A program made the translations under genes and the position numbers. The notes beneath the pieces were generated by a model. It did no database searches and was not told the origin of the DNA. It saw only the letters and a list, made by a program, of their open reading frames with translations. From positions 18,405,166-18,469,165 of the forward strand of contig OX381717.1 of assembly GCA_947462335.1 (NCBI GenBank): a stretch of DNA of 64,000 nucleotides. The letters are read 5' to 3'. Origin of the DNA: Harmothoe impar. Taxonomy: Eukaryota > Annelida > Polychaeta > Phyllodocida > Polynoidae. Shown here piece by piece: positions 21,591 to 31,900 of this stretch; the first letter of the stretch is position 1; each line of letters starts with the position of its first letter.

Positions 21591-23860
21591 TGGGTGGTTC
21601 TGACCAATCGTTGACATTTGGCCTTGGGGTGAGCCTAGAGAAGATTATTTTCAAATATATCAGCAGATAAAAATCCTTTTGCCTCAGTATAGTAGGGGTC
21701 TTGGGCCAAATGTGTACAAAGTTGGAACAGTTAAATCCTAAAACTGTTGCTATGGCAACCATTTAAAGTTCCCATGTCAATACCCTTGAGTCTCTCTGAG
21801 GCTACGAGTCACTCACCTATTCTCTCATAACAGATTTAGCTTTTCTTCTTATCTTCATGTATCTTTAGCCATGGGAGTCCGAGGTGATGTGTAGAGGAGA
21901 TTTTGTGGGTCATACCTCTATGCTTTTCTTATATCTGGTAATGTTTCTTACAACTTTTTTTCTTTCTGTAAGAAAGTGGGTGAAATTGTGCAAAGTTGGG
22001 AGGCATTGGTTATAATGGCCAACTTTTTTCTGTTACCCACCAAATATCTCTAAAAACCGGAACCCTATAGAATACCTTTAATTCCTGCTTGAATGTATAG
22101 AAGGGCATATTGCCTATAAAATGATATAAGGGTCTTTGGTCTATCTTTATCCTAGGTGTCTCTGTCATGTCTATGGAGAGGGGTATCATTTATGAGTGAC
22201 TCGTAGCCTCATATGCCACATGATAGTGGGAGGGGGTGGTGATTAATGGTTGGGATAGGGAAATAAAAACAAATTTAATGGTGGTCTATTCCTAATCACG
22301 ATACTCCTTTCGATATTACATGGAGGAGTATTCACATTTTTACATTTTTATTCTAGTCCAGGTAGAACCTGAGATATTTCCACTTGAAGATGCTATATCT
22401 TTGGATGCAAACTACAGTTCCATTCACCACCTCAACTAGGGGGAGGGGGGTCCTTGCTTCAGATAATCCACCATCATCACCGTTTGATGCACTAAGGAAG
22501 TTCCACTCCATCTGGCCTGGAGATGGCCTGAGACGATTAGCTCTTTGCCATTTTTTACAGCTTGTAAATCGGACCATTATCAAGGTCTCTAGAGATTAAA
22601 CCATGAGAGCATGATCCATTGTGTTCTATGGCCCATTGGAGTTATATCTTTGAGTACAAATTGAATTACCATTTGCATCTATTCTTCATGGAAATCCATG
22701 AAGTTGCACCATTAAATCGATGTACTTTCACCTTAAAGTAGTGAACATGTGATATAACACCCATTACCTTGCACAGCTCCCTTGATAATGGTCCGATTTA
22801 CACCCAACAAAGATCAAAATGTAGCTCTATGTCTATGGAATACAGATCTTGGCTTTAAATGCGTGACGCGTAGTTGCGTGATGCGTAGTTGCGTGACTCG
22901 TACAAACGAAAATCGTTTTATCCAGGAGAAAATAATGTACTTTTTGCTACTTTGGTATGTCCCTAGCACAGCTCTCTTAATAATGGTCCGATTTACACCC
23001 AACAAAGATCAAAATGTAGCTCTAGGTCCATGGAATACGGATCTGGGCTTTGAATGCGTGATACGTAGTTGCGTGACGCGTAGTTGCGTGACGTGTAGTT
23101 CCTGCTGCTCTACTTGTGCAGCTAGATAGATATCTGAATTTATTTTTTGCACGATGATTCCCTGTATTATAGAGCTACTTCAGGTGTGAAATTTGTAACT
23201 AAATGTAAATAACATGGGAGATGTGATGATATCATGCGTTATTTCTGAGTGACTCGTAGTCTCAGAAAAAGTACACAACTTTACCAAATTACTTTTTATT
23301 TCCCTACTGTGACAAGAGTTTTCAATATTTTCTCAATTTTCTTTTTGCATATATATGTGTGGCACTTATGTGTTGTATTACAACTTTTAGTTAGATTCTA
23401 TTGTGTTTCTGTAAAAAGATTAGGGGGTTGTCTTTTGGCCTGATAAGTGAGTGACTCGTAGCCTCAAAAGTACACAACATTTATGCAATGACCCAGGACC
23501 TAAATATTTTGGTAAAATTAAGGATTTAAACATATCCAGCATTTCATTCATTCGTTTCCTATAGGAAAATGATGTGAAAAGTAAAATGCCTCTTCCATTC
23601 CTTTCATGGCATAGTCTAGAAATGAAATTAGTTGTAAAAACATCCATGAAAAACTGCAATTTTGGCCTATTTTAGCCTATTCTAGGCCTCTGACAGCATT
23701 AATATTGGTCACAGATGGTCAAAACTATGCTACCCCTTGTAGCTCTAGATGACCCCGTCCTGATCGGATGTATAGACGTTGGTTTCATAGACTTTCCACA
23801 TACTTATTGCCTGCCAATGCCAAAAATCCTCATATGTCAACGATTGGTCAGAACCACCCA
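21591..23860. mobile_element. 2.27-kb TA-flanked element with perfect 27-bp TIRs
   Basis: Left end begins TGGGTGGTTCTGACCAATCG and continues TTGACAT. The right end is its exact reverse complement, and both are flanked by TA. Internally TGAGGCTACGAGTCACTCA appears inverted at about 21797-21815 and 22193-22211 and again, with changes, at about 23247 and 23446. A block with GGTCCGATTTACACCCAACA is tandemly duplicated (22782-22980, 22978-23110) and present inverted near 22565. No transposase is found. Confidence 0.82.
22782..23115. repeat. About 195-bp tandem duplication inside the TA element
   Basis: Two copies of TTGATAATGGTCCGATTTAC … through TGCGTGACGCGTAGTTGCGTG. Each copy ends in short repeats of TAGTTGCGTGA-type 12-15-mers. 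Confidence 0.8.
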
Positions 23861-24838
23861 TATATAGCATGTCTTATACTCAACATGAACTTATACTTCT
23901 GTCTGGAATACCAGTCACTTATGTCAAATAGGGCTGTGTTTTATTCCAATGAAACCGCCATCAAATGTTATGGCATTTACTAAATAAAACATCAGAATGT
24001 TTGCCTCTGATTTCTATAGTAACATAAAAATTTTGCTGTACCTTATTTTAAACTAAAAATGTTTCTGTTTGTTCCAGTTGTATGATAACAATATGTTGCA
24101 TCTCTCTGTTTTGTGAAAATAAAGTGATCTTAACTCTGTCCTATGTTAAATGATGGATCTCAATGTTATCAAATAAAACTTCAGTCATTCACTCATACAG
24201 TGTTTTCTCTTTTTCACCTTACCGGTATATTAAATGAAATTGTATTTTCTTTCACACAGTAATACTGTATACCATGAAATGCACCTTCAAAAAGAAAGGA
24301 TTGCCTTTTTCATCCAGAAGCAATACATGCAGTACTATTATCTTTTCACAAATCCCAATTTTAAGTACAGTATATGTATCTTTTCTCCCATTTTCTTCTC
24401 ATGTATTAAGCGTGCTATATAACGTCCCAAATAAATCAAAATATTTAAATCAGCTTGAAATGTTTTCACATTTCTTGTTAATGCAAAGTAAATGTATCAG
24501 GTAATACTGTTTCTACCCTTTCAGTAACAGAAACGAAATTTTGATGTTCATATGCAACTTATCATATACATTTCTTATGCTGTATTGACACCAATTTCCT
24601 CCTTTTTTGGTACCATATGGCTGTCACTGGTTAAGTAAATCATAACTGTTCAGAATTTTCCCATTCTTTAGTTTCATGTAGCAGAAAAATAAATTGTCAA
24701 CAAAAATGAAATGCACCAACTTTCAAATGGTAGCAGTATATGTTAAACATGTTGTACTGTCACAGACAAACTCGGTGTTTGTGTGTTTGTTAAATGTGAA
24801 TTTAGTACGTCCAGCGCATCACATTCAGTGTTTTCAGT
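23861..24838. other. 3' flank of the Helentron genes, AT-rich
   Basis: No coding feature. Expected to hold the 3' UTR of the RPA-like gene and the 3' terminus of the Helentron; I could not identify a terminal hairpin with confidence. Confidence 0.4.
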
Positions 24839-25306
24839 TCAATCATATTCAGATTCACTGCCTTCAGAGTACACAGCAGTTTCGTCACTGTCTTCTATCT
24901 CTATTTCGTCACTGCCAGACTGGACTGCACTGTCATAGTCTTCGATTTCAAAATTGTCAGACTCTTGTTCCATTTGAGAGTCATTGTTGGCTGAAGAAGG
25001 AACACTTTGGTCATCACTAGAGTCATTGTCACCAAGTTTGTATGGAACGTAGTCCAACACCACTAACTTAGTGATTGTTATTCCACGTGTCTTTGCCTGC
25101 GCTATGATAGGGCAGACGTTGGCCATCTGCTTCAAGTCGTAATTGCTGTAGCCACTGGGTAGTTGATCGTACAGTGTGCTCTGGCTGATGAGACGGGGCT
25201 GTTCACATCCGTCTATCATAGTCAGAGCATCTATCATGTCTGGGTCGTCTGTTGGCTTGAATGACTTCAGTGTCACTTCCTCATCACTGTACATCAGAGG
25301 ATACGC
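24839..25306 (-). CDS. RPA-like exon 4 with acidic tail
   Basis: 155 codons and stop. Starts AYPLMYSDEEVTLKSF. The last 50 residues are highly acidic, a common feature of ssDNA-binding protein tails. Confidence 0.72.
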   Translation of the reverse strand, partial: AYPLMYSDEEVTLKSFKPTDDPDMIDALTMIDGCEQPRLISQSTLYDQLPSGYSNYDLKQMANVCPIIAQAKTRGITITKLVVLDYVPYKLGDNDSSDDQSVPSSANNDSQMEQESDNFEIEDYDSAVQSGSDEIEIEDSDETAVYSEGSESEYD

Positions 25307-28300
25307 CTGTAAAACAATGTTACTTTTGTTATATCGGGTCAAATCAGAAGTGCATTTAATATTTTCTCACAAGCAATAAAAATATTTTATATCTTGTAAA
25401 TCTAGATGAAAGAGATGGGTAACGCACTGTACCATATAGTTAAAATTTCATATACAACATAGTGTTGTAATGCTTTAATTTAAACTGTAAAATGCACAAA
25501 ATGGGGTGAAGAATTAAAATGAGAGCATGCTCCTCCTCCCCTGTTACTTTAATACTGGACTTTTGTTTTATTTTATTTCATTTCGTGCAAGCAACATTGT
25601 TATAACAGAATGAGATTTAAATCATTTAGATATTAAAAAGATAGGTTCCTACATTTCTATACATTGTGATATAACACATTTTACTTTTTTTTAAATATTT
25701 TACTACTTCTACTACACCATAAAACTTATACTTACGAAGACATTGTCCAAATATCCGTTCCTGAAGATGTTGGCGTTGCGGTGTCTTTTGTAGCAGATAG
25801 AACCGTCTTGCAGCAGGACATGCTGTCCTACTCGTATTTTCTTTTTGGCCGCAGTCCCATAGAGTGATGCGTACATGGAAGTATTGTCTTGCCGAATCAG
25901 CATCTCTGAAAAAAGGAAATTAAAATGTCAAAATACAATTTCTTTATGTTCAATTTCTTTTGACAGTTTGAGGGCGAGATAACATTGGTACAGTTTCCTG
26001 GGTAGGCGACCTTCATTATAGCATATTTACAAAAGGGCGAGGGTTTAATCATTGCCATAAAGATATGATGACCATTCTGTATGGTCGCCTTGACATGGCA
26101 TTAACTATACTATATACTCGCCCAGCCATGGCCTGAAAGGGTAAATATACTATACGGTGTGACACTGGTGGAGCATTACATAGCAAGTTAAAATTATAGC
26201 ACATCGGTTTTATTTAAGGAGTGTATAATATACTAAAGGTTTATTTTTATCTGGCAGGTTTTTTTTTTCATCTAGTTTCATGTCATGGCATACACAAAAT
26301 ACGTTAAAATAACTTTATTTGGGTTTCAGGAAACAAAAGGACAGCAAAATAATTACCATTGCAGTATATGTGTTGACCCTCAGGTAGAACGTCCTCCTTC
26401 ATCCCTGTTGCTTTCAGGACTATGCCCTGGATGCTGTAGTACTGGTTTTCTTTGATGGGCATGTGTTTGAGCTTGGAGATGGATATGTAGTCATTTATTG
26501 GGGTTATGACGAGGCTGCTGGCCCTACCACGTTGTTCTTTAGAGACATGCATTTTCTTTGCTCTGGAAATATAAATTTTCAATATCATATTCATTTTCTT
26601 TTTTTTGTTAAAGTCATATCTGAAAAATAGCAGAAATTACGGCTGTCATTTTCATTTTATTGCCTTTAAATTTCGGTGTTAAAAGTACTGAATGTTATGT
26701 TGAGTAGAAGTGACATTGAAAAAAGGAAATGAAATTCTTTTTTCCTGCTTAATTCCTGTGGAAGGAGGGATGATGCTGTACATTTTATTCAATTTTATTT
26801 AAATCATAACTTTTTTTCCTATTTTATTGTATAAAAAAAAAACATTTTCTTAAATGTGGCAATTTCTTCCCCCAAAAAAAGACTATATAAATATGTCATT
26901 TCATTAGCAAGATAAAATAGTTCATACTCACGCCCTGACAATACTGTCCTGATGGATGTTCAGTCTTCCATGTACCACGTTAGCGTTGCTGACAGTTATG
27001 GTGTCTCCTTCCACGTAGTTGAAATGTCTGAGGTAGCAATAAGCTATGATCATAGAAGTTGAGTCCACTAGAACCATTCTTCTTCTGATGTTTGGTGCCA
27101 CTTTGTCTGGTTTCTGGTACTCTGTTAACTCACATATCCGGCCTGTTATAGACCGATCAACATTTTGTCTCTGACGATAACTGTGTAGTTCTTGAATATT
27201 TATGTTTGGATTGCGATGCCCTGGGTCACTGCTGTCTCCCTCTGAAGAGTCAGCTTGACTCTTCTTTGGTGCTTTAATTGGTGTTCCTCGGTGTTTTGTG
27301 AAGGAGGTACCTTTTCCAGTGTATTTCTTTGGAGAATATTGCTTCATTGGAGATCTTTTTCCAGTATTTTTTTCTGCCTGCGCTGTGTTACCTCTTTTGG
27401 AAGTGGAAGGTACCTGTGGGCTGGGTTTCACTTTCTTGGGCGACTTAGTGGGCTTCTTCTTGGGCTGATCCTCTTCTTCGTCAGAAGTATTAATCTGAGG
27501 GCGGGTATATACCTTTTTGGGCGACTTAGTGGGCTTCCTTTTGGGCTGATCCTCATCTTCATCAGATGTGTAAATCTGAGGGCGTGTTTTCACCTTTTTG
27601 GGTGATTTAGTGGGCTTTTTCTTGGGCTGATCCTCTTCTTCCTCAGATGTATTATTTTGTGGGCGGGACGGTGGCATAAAGTGATTAGGTGATTTATGAC
27701 GGACAGGTGTCACAGGTGATTTCACAGCACTTTTCTTGTGTGGGGATTTTACTTTGCCTCCCCCTTTTTCCATGTCATCATAGTTCATTTTCTTTCTGGC
27801 AGCGACAGAGTAGGACTTTGAACGAGATACAGTAGGGGATTTGCTTCCTTTGTTCTTTAATTCAACCCCTGTCTCATCACACATAGCGGTAGGATACTCT
27901 TTCCTCTTTAACCCACAGGACGAAGATTTTACAGGAGTTTTTCTTTTCTTTTTGGGCGTGTCATTTGGAGAAGAAAAATATTCCTCCTCGGACATGACTT
28001 TTTTTCTGTTATAGGATTTAGTATGTGTATTGTTTTCATCAGAATCAGACACGTCACATGGCAGTGGGGCTTTCATCAAGGAGCTGTAACTGAAACCCTT
28101 CCCTGCTGCGGCAGGACTGCCGGTCTGTTTCTCTTTGGTAAGTTGGGATTTCACAGGTGGGCGGCCACGTGGCATTTTGGCGGGAACGGGGTCATCTTTT
28201 TCTACATGCATATTTTGGACAGACGTGATTTTCTTTGTCAAAGCTTTACCCTTTTTCAGATTGGTACCTGATTTACCTTTAGCGGAAGAAGGAGATTTTA

Positions 28301-28769
28301 TCAATTTCACAAATTTCTTCTTGTCAGTTTTACTGCGTGTCTGCCTTCTGTTGGGAGAAGACATGTTTCCCACGGCGTCACCAGTTTCACTGTTGGCGGG
28401 ATTCATATCAAATGCTGACAAAGGGAGCTTCAATGCTTCACGCATTTTCATCATTTTAAAATGATTCACTTGAATTAAATCGTCAGGGAGGGTGGGATCT
28501 GCTGTGGCACTTACATTTGAACTGAAAGTTGTATCACATGCGTCTTTCGTACCCACGCCACTGTCAGGAGATGGGGTGCCGGCGACATTTTGTTGTGCAA
28601 GATCTACGTCGATGTTACTTTCCATCTCGTTGCAGTCTGGTATCCCGTCCTCCAAACATACACTCGGTGTAACATTTTGTGAAAGTGGGAAAGGTGGTGT
28701 ATCCTCCTGTTGTGTGTCTGCCATGTCATCCTCCATTTTGCTGGAGAAAAGGCTGAGAAAGTGGTACAA
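24839..28769 (-). CDS. RPA-like single-strand DNA-binding protein of the Helentron (4 exons, 893 aa)
   Basis: Exons 26932-28769, 26357-26562, 25736-25905 and 24839-25306 join in phase with GT-AG borders. Residues 1-530 are disordered and basic, rich in KSPKK/SPxK, with three 27-residue tandem repeats of the form RPQxxTSDEEEDQPKKKPTK SPKKV (about 27415-27665). Residues 535-612 look like an OB fold of the RPA70 type: ITGRICELTEY, RRRMVLVDST, YVEGDTITVSNANVVHGRLN. Exons 2-3 carry one or two further OB-like stretches (YYSIQGIVLKA; KKIRVGQHVLLQDG). The C-terminus is an acidic Asp/Glu/Ser tail ending ESEYD. Such a protein would coat displaced single strands during rolling-circle transposition in the nucleus. 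A second in-frame Met at 28736 has a better start context (CAAAATGGAGG). The OB call is inference from motif pattern. Confidence 0.72.
25736..25905 (-). CDS. RPA-like exon 3
   Basis: EMLIRQDNTSMYASLYGT … KKIRVGQHVLLQDG … DNVF, donor TTC|GTAAGT, acceptor TTTTTTCAG. Confidence 0.72.
26357..26562 (-). CDS. RPA-like exon 2
   Basis: Starts after TTTCCAG and ends TGCAATG|GTAATT. Encodes the SLVITPINDYISISKL / YYSIQGIVLKATGM stretch. Confidence 0.72.
26932..28769 (-). CDS. RPA-like exon 1: basic repeats and OB fold
   Basis: 1838 nt, 612 codons plus two bases, then donor GTGAGT. Contains the KSPKK region and the first OB-like domain. Confidence 0.75.
27415..27665. repeat. Three 81-bp coding repeats (KSPKK unit)
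   Basis: In-frame tandem repeats within exon 1 of the RPA-like gene. The units differ at several positions but keep QPKxKPTKSPKKV. Confidence 0.88.
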
Positions 28770-28978
28770 AATTCCGAGAACTGTCCTCCCTGATCACCCG
28801 CCTTGCTTTATGTCGCGTCCTTTTTCAAAGTGTGACGTCACATAAACCGGCGCCTCGTGATGGGACGCGGCAGCTGTGTGGTACCACTTCTCGCCGCACT
28901 GGAGAAGTGGCGCTGAGGTAGCAGCGTCTGTGGCATTTGGCGCCTTGCCAAAACGCGTGTGATATAATATAGAAAATG
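28770..28978 (-). promoter_or_regulatory. Internal promoter candidate of the RPA-like gene, with CRE palindrome
   Basis: A 209-bp GC-rich stretch separating the Rep/helicase stop from the RPA-like start. It contains TGACGTCA (28833-28840, full CRE/ATF palindrome) and an inverted pair ACTTCTC…GAGAAGT near 28888-28909. Its composition contrasts with the AT-rich coding DNA on both sides. Promoter role is inferred. Confidence 0.5.
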
Positions 28979-31900
28979 TCAGAGTAGTGCAGTGTCAATG
29001 CTTTTGCTTAAACTGAGATGGTAAGACCAAGGTATATAATGATATCCTACTTTTTCCACGGATGTAGTAATAGATGAATACATTAAATCCAAAGCAGTTC
29101 CTCCTATTGTGGTTTTTTTCCTGATCTCCTGATTCATTTGTAAAATGCAACCCATTTGCTTGGAAATCTTTTTGGCCTTCCTGTCCAATATGTTCAGATT
29201 GAAATCTCCAAATATAACGTTGTTTTGTGTTTTGTGTATTTCATCTAAATCTCTTTTCATTTTTTGAGTCATGTCAAGCATTTGTTTCTTTTTACATCTT
29301 GGCCTACAATATACTATTCCAAAGCAGAAAATGTTTTGAAGGTATTCCACTTTCACCAATAGGTACTCACATTTTTTGTATTGACCACTTGTAGAATTCA
29401 CTAAATGGAATTTTTTGTTCAAATAAATGCAGACTCCATTGAAATCTCTTTGTCCAGAAGAGAGGGGAATTGCATCTAACCGGATACAATTCATGTCAAT
29501 CAGTTTGTAATTATCCTTAGGATCTGTAACTAGCAGGTGCGTTTCACACAAGCAGATAACATCTGCTGACATGGCCGTTCGGTCTTTCTGAAGCGATGGA
29601 AAATGTGAAAAAAGGGACTGAACATTTTGGTAATATAGAACAATTTGCTTATTCTTACAAAAATACACAGGAAAGTTCAGTTTCACATTAGCTTCTGTGC
29701 GCAATCTTTTCATTTCCATCTGAATTTTTGGGTCCATTTTTATTTGTGATTCTTGGAAATCCACAATACTTAGTCCTTGAGCTGAACGAACTCGACTGCA
29801 AGCTACGTAAAATAGATTGCGTACTTTAATATTCTTCAAGCACACCGACACAGCTTCGTAAGTTGATCCCTGACACTTATGAATTGTTCGAGCTGAAGAT
29901 TGCCTGAGCGGAAATTGATGCCTTTTTACCTGCAACTGAGACTTCGCCAAATTGAATTCAAGTATTCGGGAAAAAATTGGAACCCAATTTTCGTTACATT
30001 TTTCAGGGCGATATTCTTGAAATTGTTTTCGAATTTTACTTCCAATTTCAACATCAGCAAATTCTACCCATAGAATGCATGGTTTAGCGTAATTGTGCAT
30101 GTATTGTATGTGTTTCAGAATACAAGGTGTTCCGTTAGCTAGACCTGAACGCACATCTATGTTGCTTGTTAAATCATAGGGTAGGCCTATAGCTGCATGT
30201 AGAACTTGAGGAATGTTGTTGGTGTATTTCATGATGGAAAGTTGTTCTGTAATTTTTTCACAACGGCTACAAGACGTGGGTCTAGTGTAGAAATCGACAC
30301 ATTCAATGCTGTCTTTCTGTTTCTTTGCAGCAAGGAACTGAAGCATGTTATATTCGGCTACCTGTTTATTTTTATAGAAAAGATGAGTAACTTTCATATT
30401 TTTCTTTAAGTCTTTTCTTTCGGACATGTTGAGAGTAGACAAGTAATCTAATTCATTTTCGTCAAATGTGCCATCCCGGATTTTGTCCAGTACATCTGCA
30501 AATTCCTTGTCTTCAGCTTGTCTCATTGGCTCTGTCAATTCGTAATATAAGAACGAACTTGTCCAAATGTTTTCTTGTAAAGAAGCGATAGATTTTTTTG
30601 GACGGGTGTATATTGGTTTGTCACCTACTGGTGGGAGTTGGAAAAAGTCCCCGAAGCAAATGACATGTATACCCCCAAACAACTCATCTTTGGCACATAT
30701 GTGTTGCAGTCTAGAATTGATAAAATGAAAAAAGCGCACTCCGATCATGGACACTTCGTCTATAAGTATCACTTTTATGTGCCGGAATTTCATTCGCAAA
30801 GTACTTAAAGCGTCTCTGTTGAGTCCTACATGGCGGTCATAGTTTTCTTGCGGCTGGACATGCAATGCTGAATGTATGGTTTGGCCTTTTATGAGGTAGG
30901 CGGCTTTCCCGGTGTACGCTAAGTTCATCACGGCATCTTCTGTTATTTCACTGGGTCTGTTCAAATTATAGTGGCGAGATAAACTTTGATACAAGCAATG
31001 CAGAACACAGGACTTTCCAGTACCCCCACTACCGGAAATGAACAATCGTATAGGCTTGTCATGTAGAAGAATTTGTTTCATGACATGGTCATATATGTTG
31101 CGCTGTTTCTCATTTAGGCTATGGACATGTTGAAGTAGTTCACGATGTGGCCATAATTTGTCTATTATCATGGCAGCAGTAGTCTTAATTTGTCGTGCAT
31201 TGTCATCGCTGTTCCTTTCATGTCTTATTTTCTTTGGAACAAAGAATCGGTCTTTCATGTTTTGTTCACCTTCTTCCAACTGCAACAAAGATTGTTCTTC
31301 ACAACTAGGGGCAAATTCTGCCGCCCTTTCAGATAAAATGTTACTGTGTATATCTTGTAGTTGTTCTATGTTCCTTTGGCTGAAACGTTGCTTACAACTG
31401 ATCATATCCTGTTTCTCTTGTTCAGACAAAGACATGAACAGTGTGTGATATGATATGTCGTGTTGTAAACAAATAATTTCTGGATCAGTCCTCCATGGTG
31501 TAAAAAGAAGTAAACAAACACGGTAATATTCTTCAGGATCTTCGTTCATTGAAACGATGTAGTACCGAAGTATGCGGTTCTTTGCACGGATGCTAAAAGT
31601 ATACTTACTTTGAATGTATCTCCAGGAGCCTTTGTTTCTTATCTCTCCTATGAGACCATTTGCTATGGAGTATGGAGTAGTATTTTTCCTTGTTACTCCA
31701 GCAGTGTAATCTGCAAGGGTCCATTTGTCGAAATACAAAGGTCTTTCAGAATATTGATTGAATTTATTGTCCACATAAATGTCTGTACTTTTGCCTTCAA
31801 TTTGATTGAGGATGGAATCATTTTTCAGAACATGGATTCTTTTGCTGCGTGTCTGAGTGTTTATTGAAACAACATCCCGACTGTTTCCAGTGAGAGGTAT

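Noticed and set aside
22353..23129. MIMVRFT-containing frames as small proteins
   Set aside because: They arise from inverted and tandem copies of a repeat phrase inside a DNA element.
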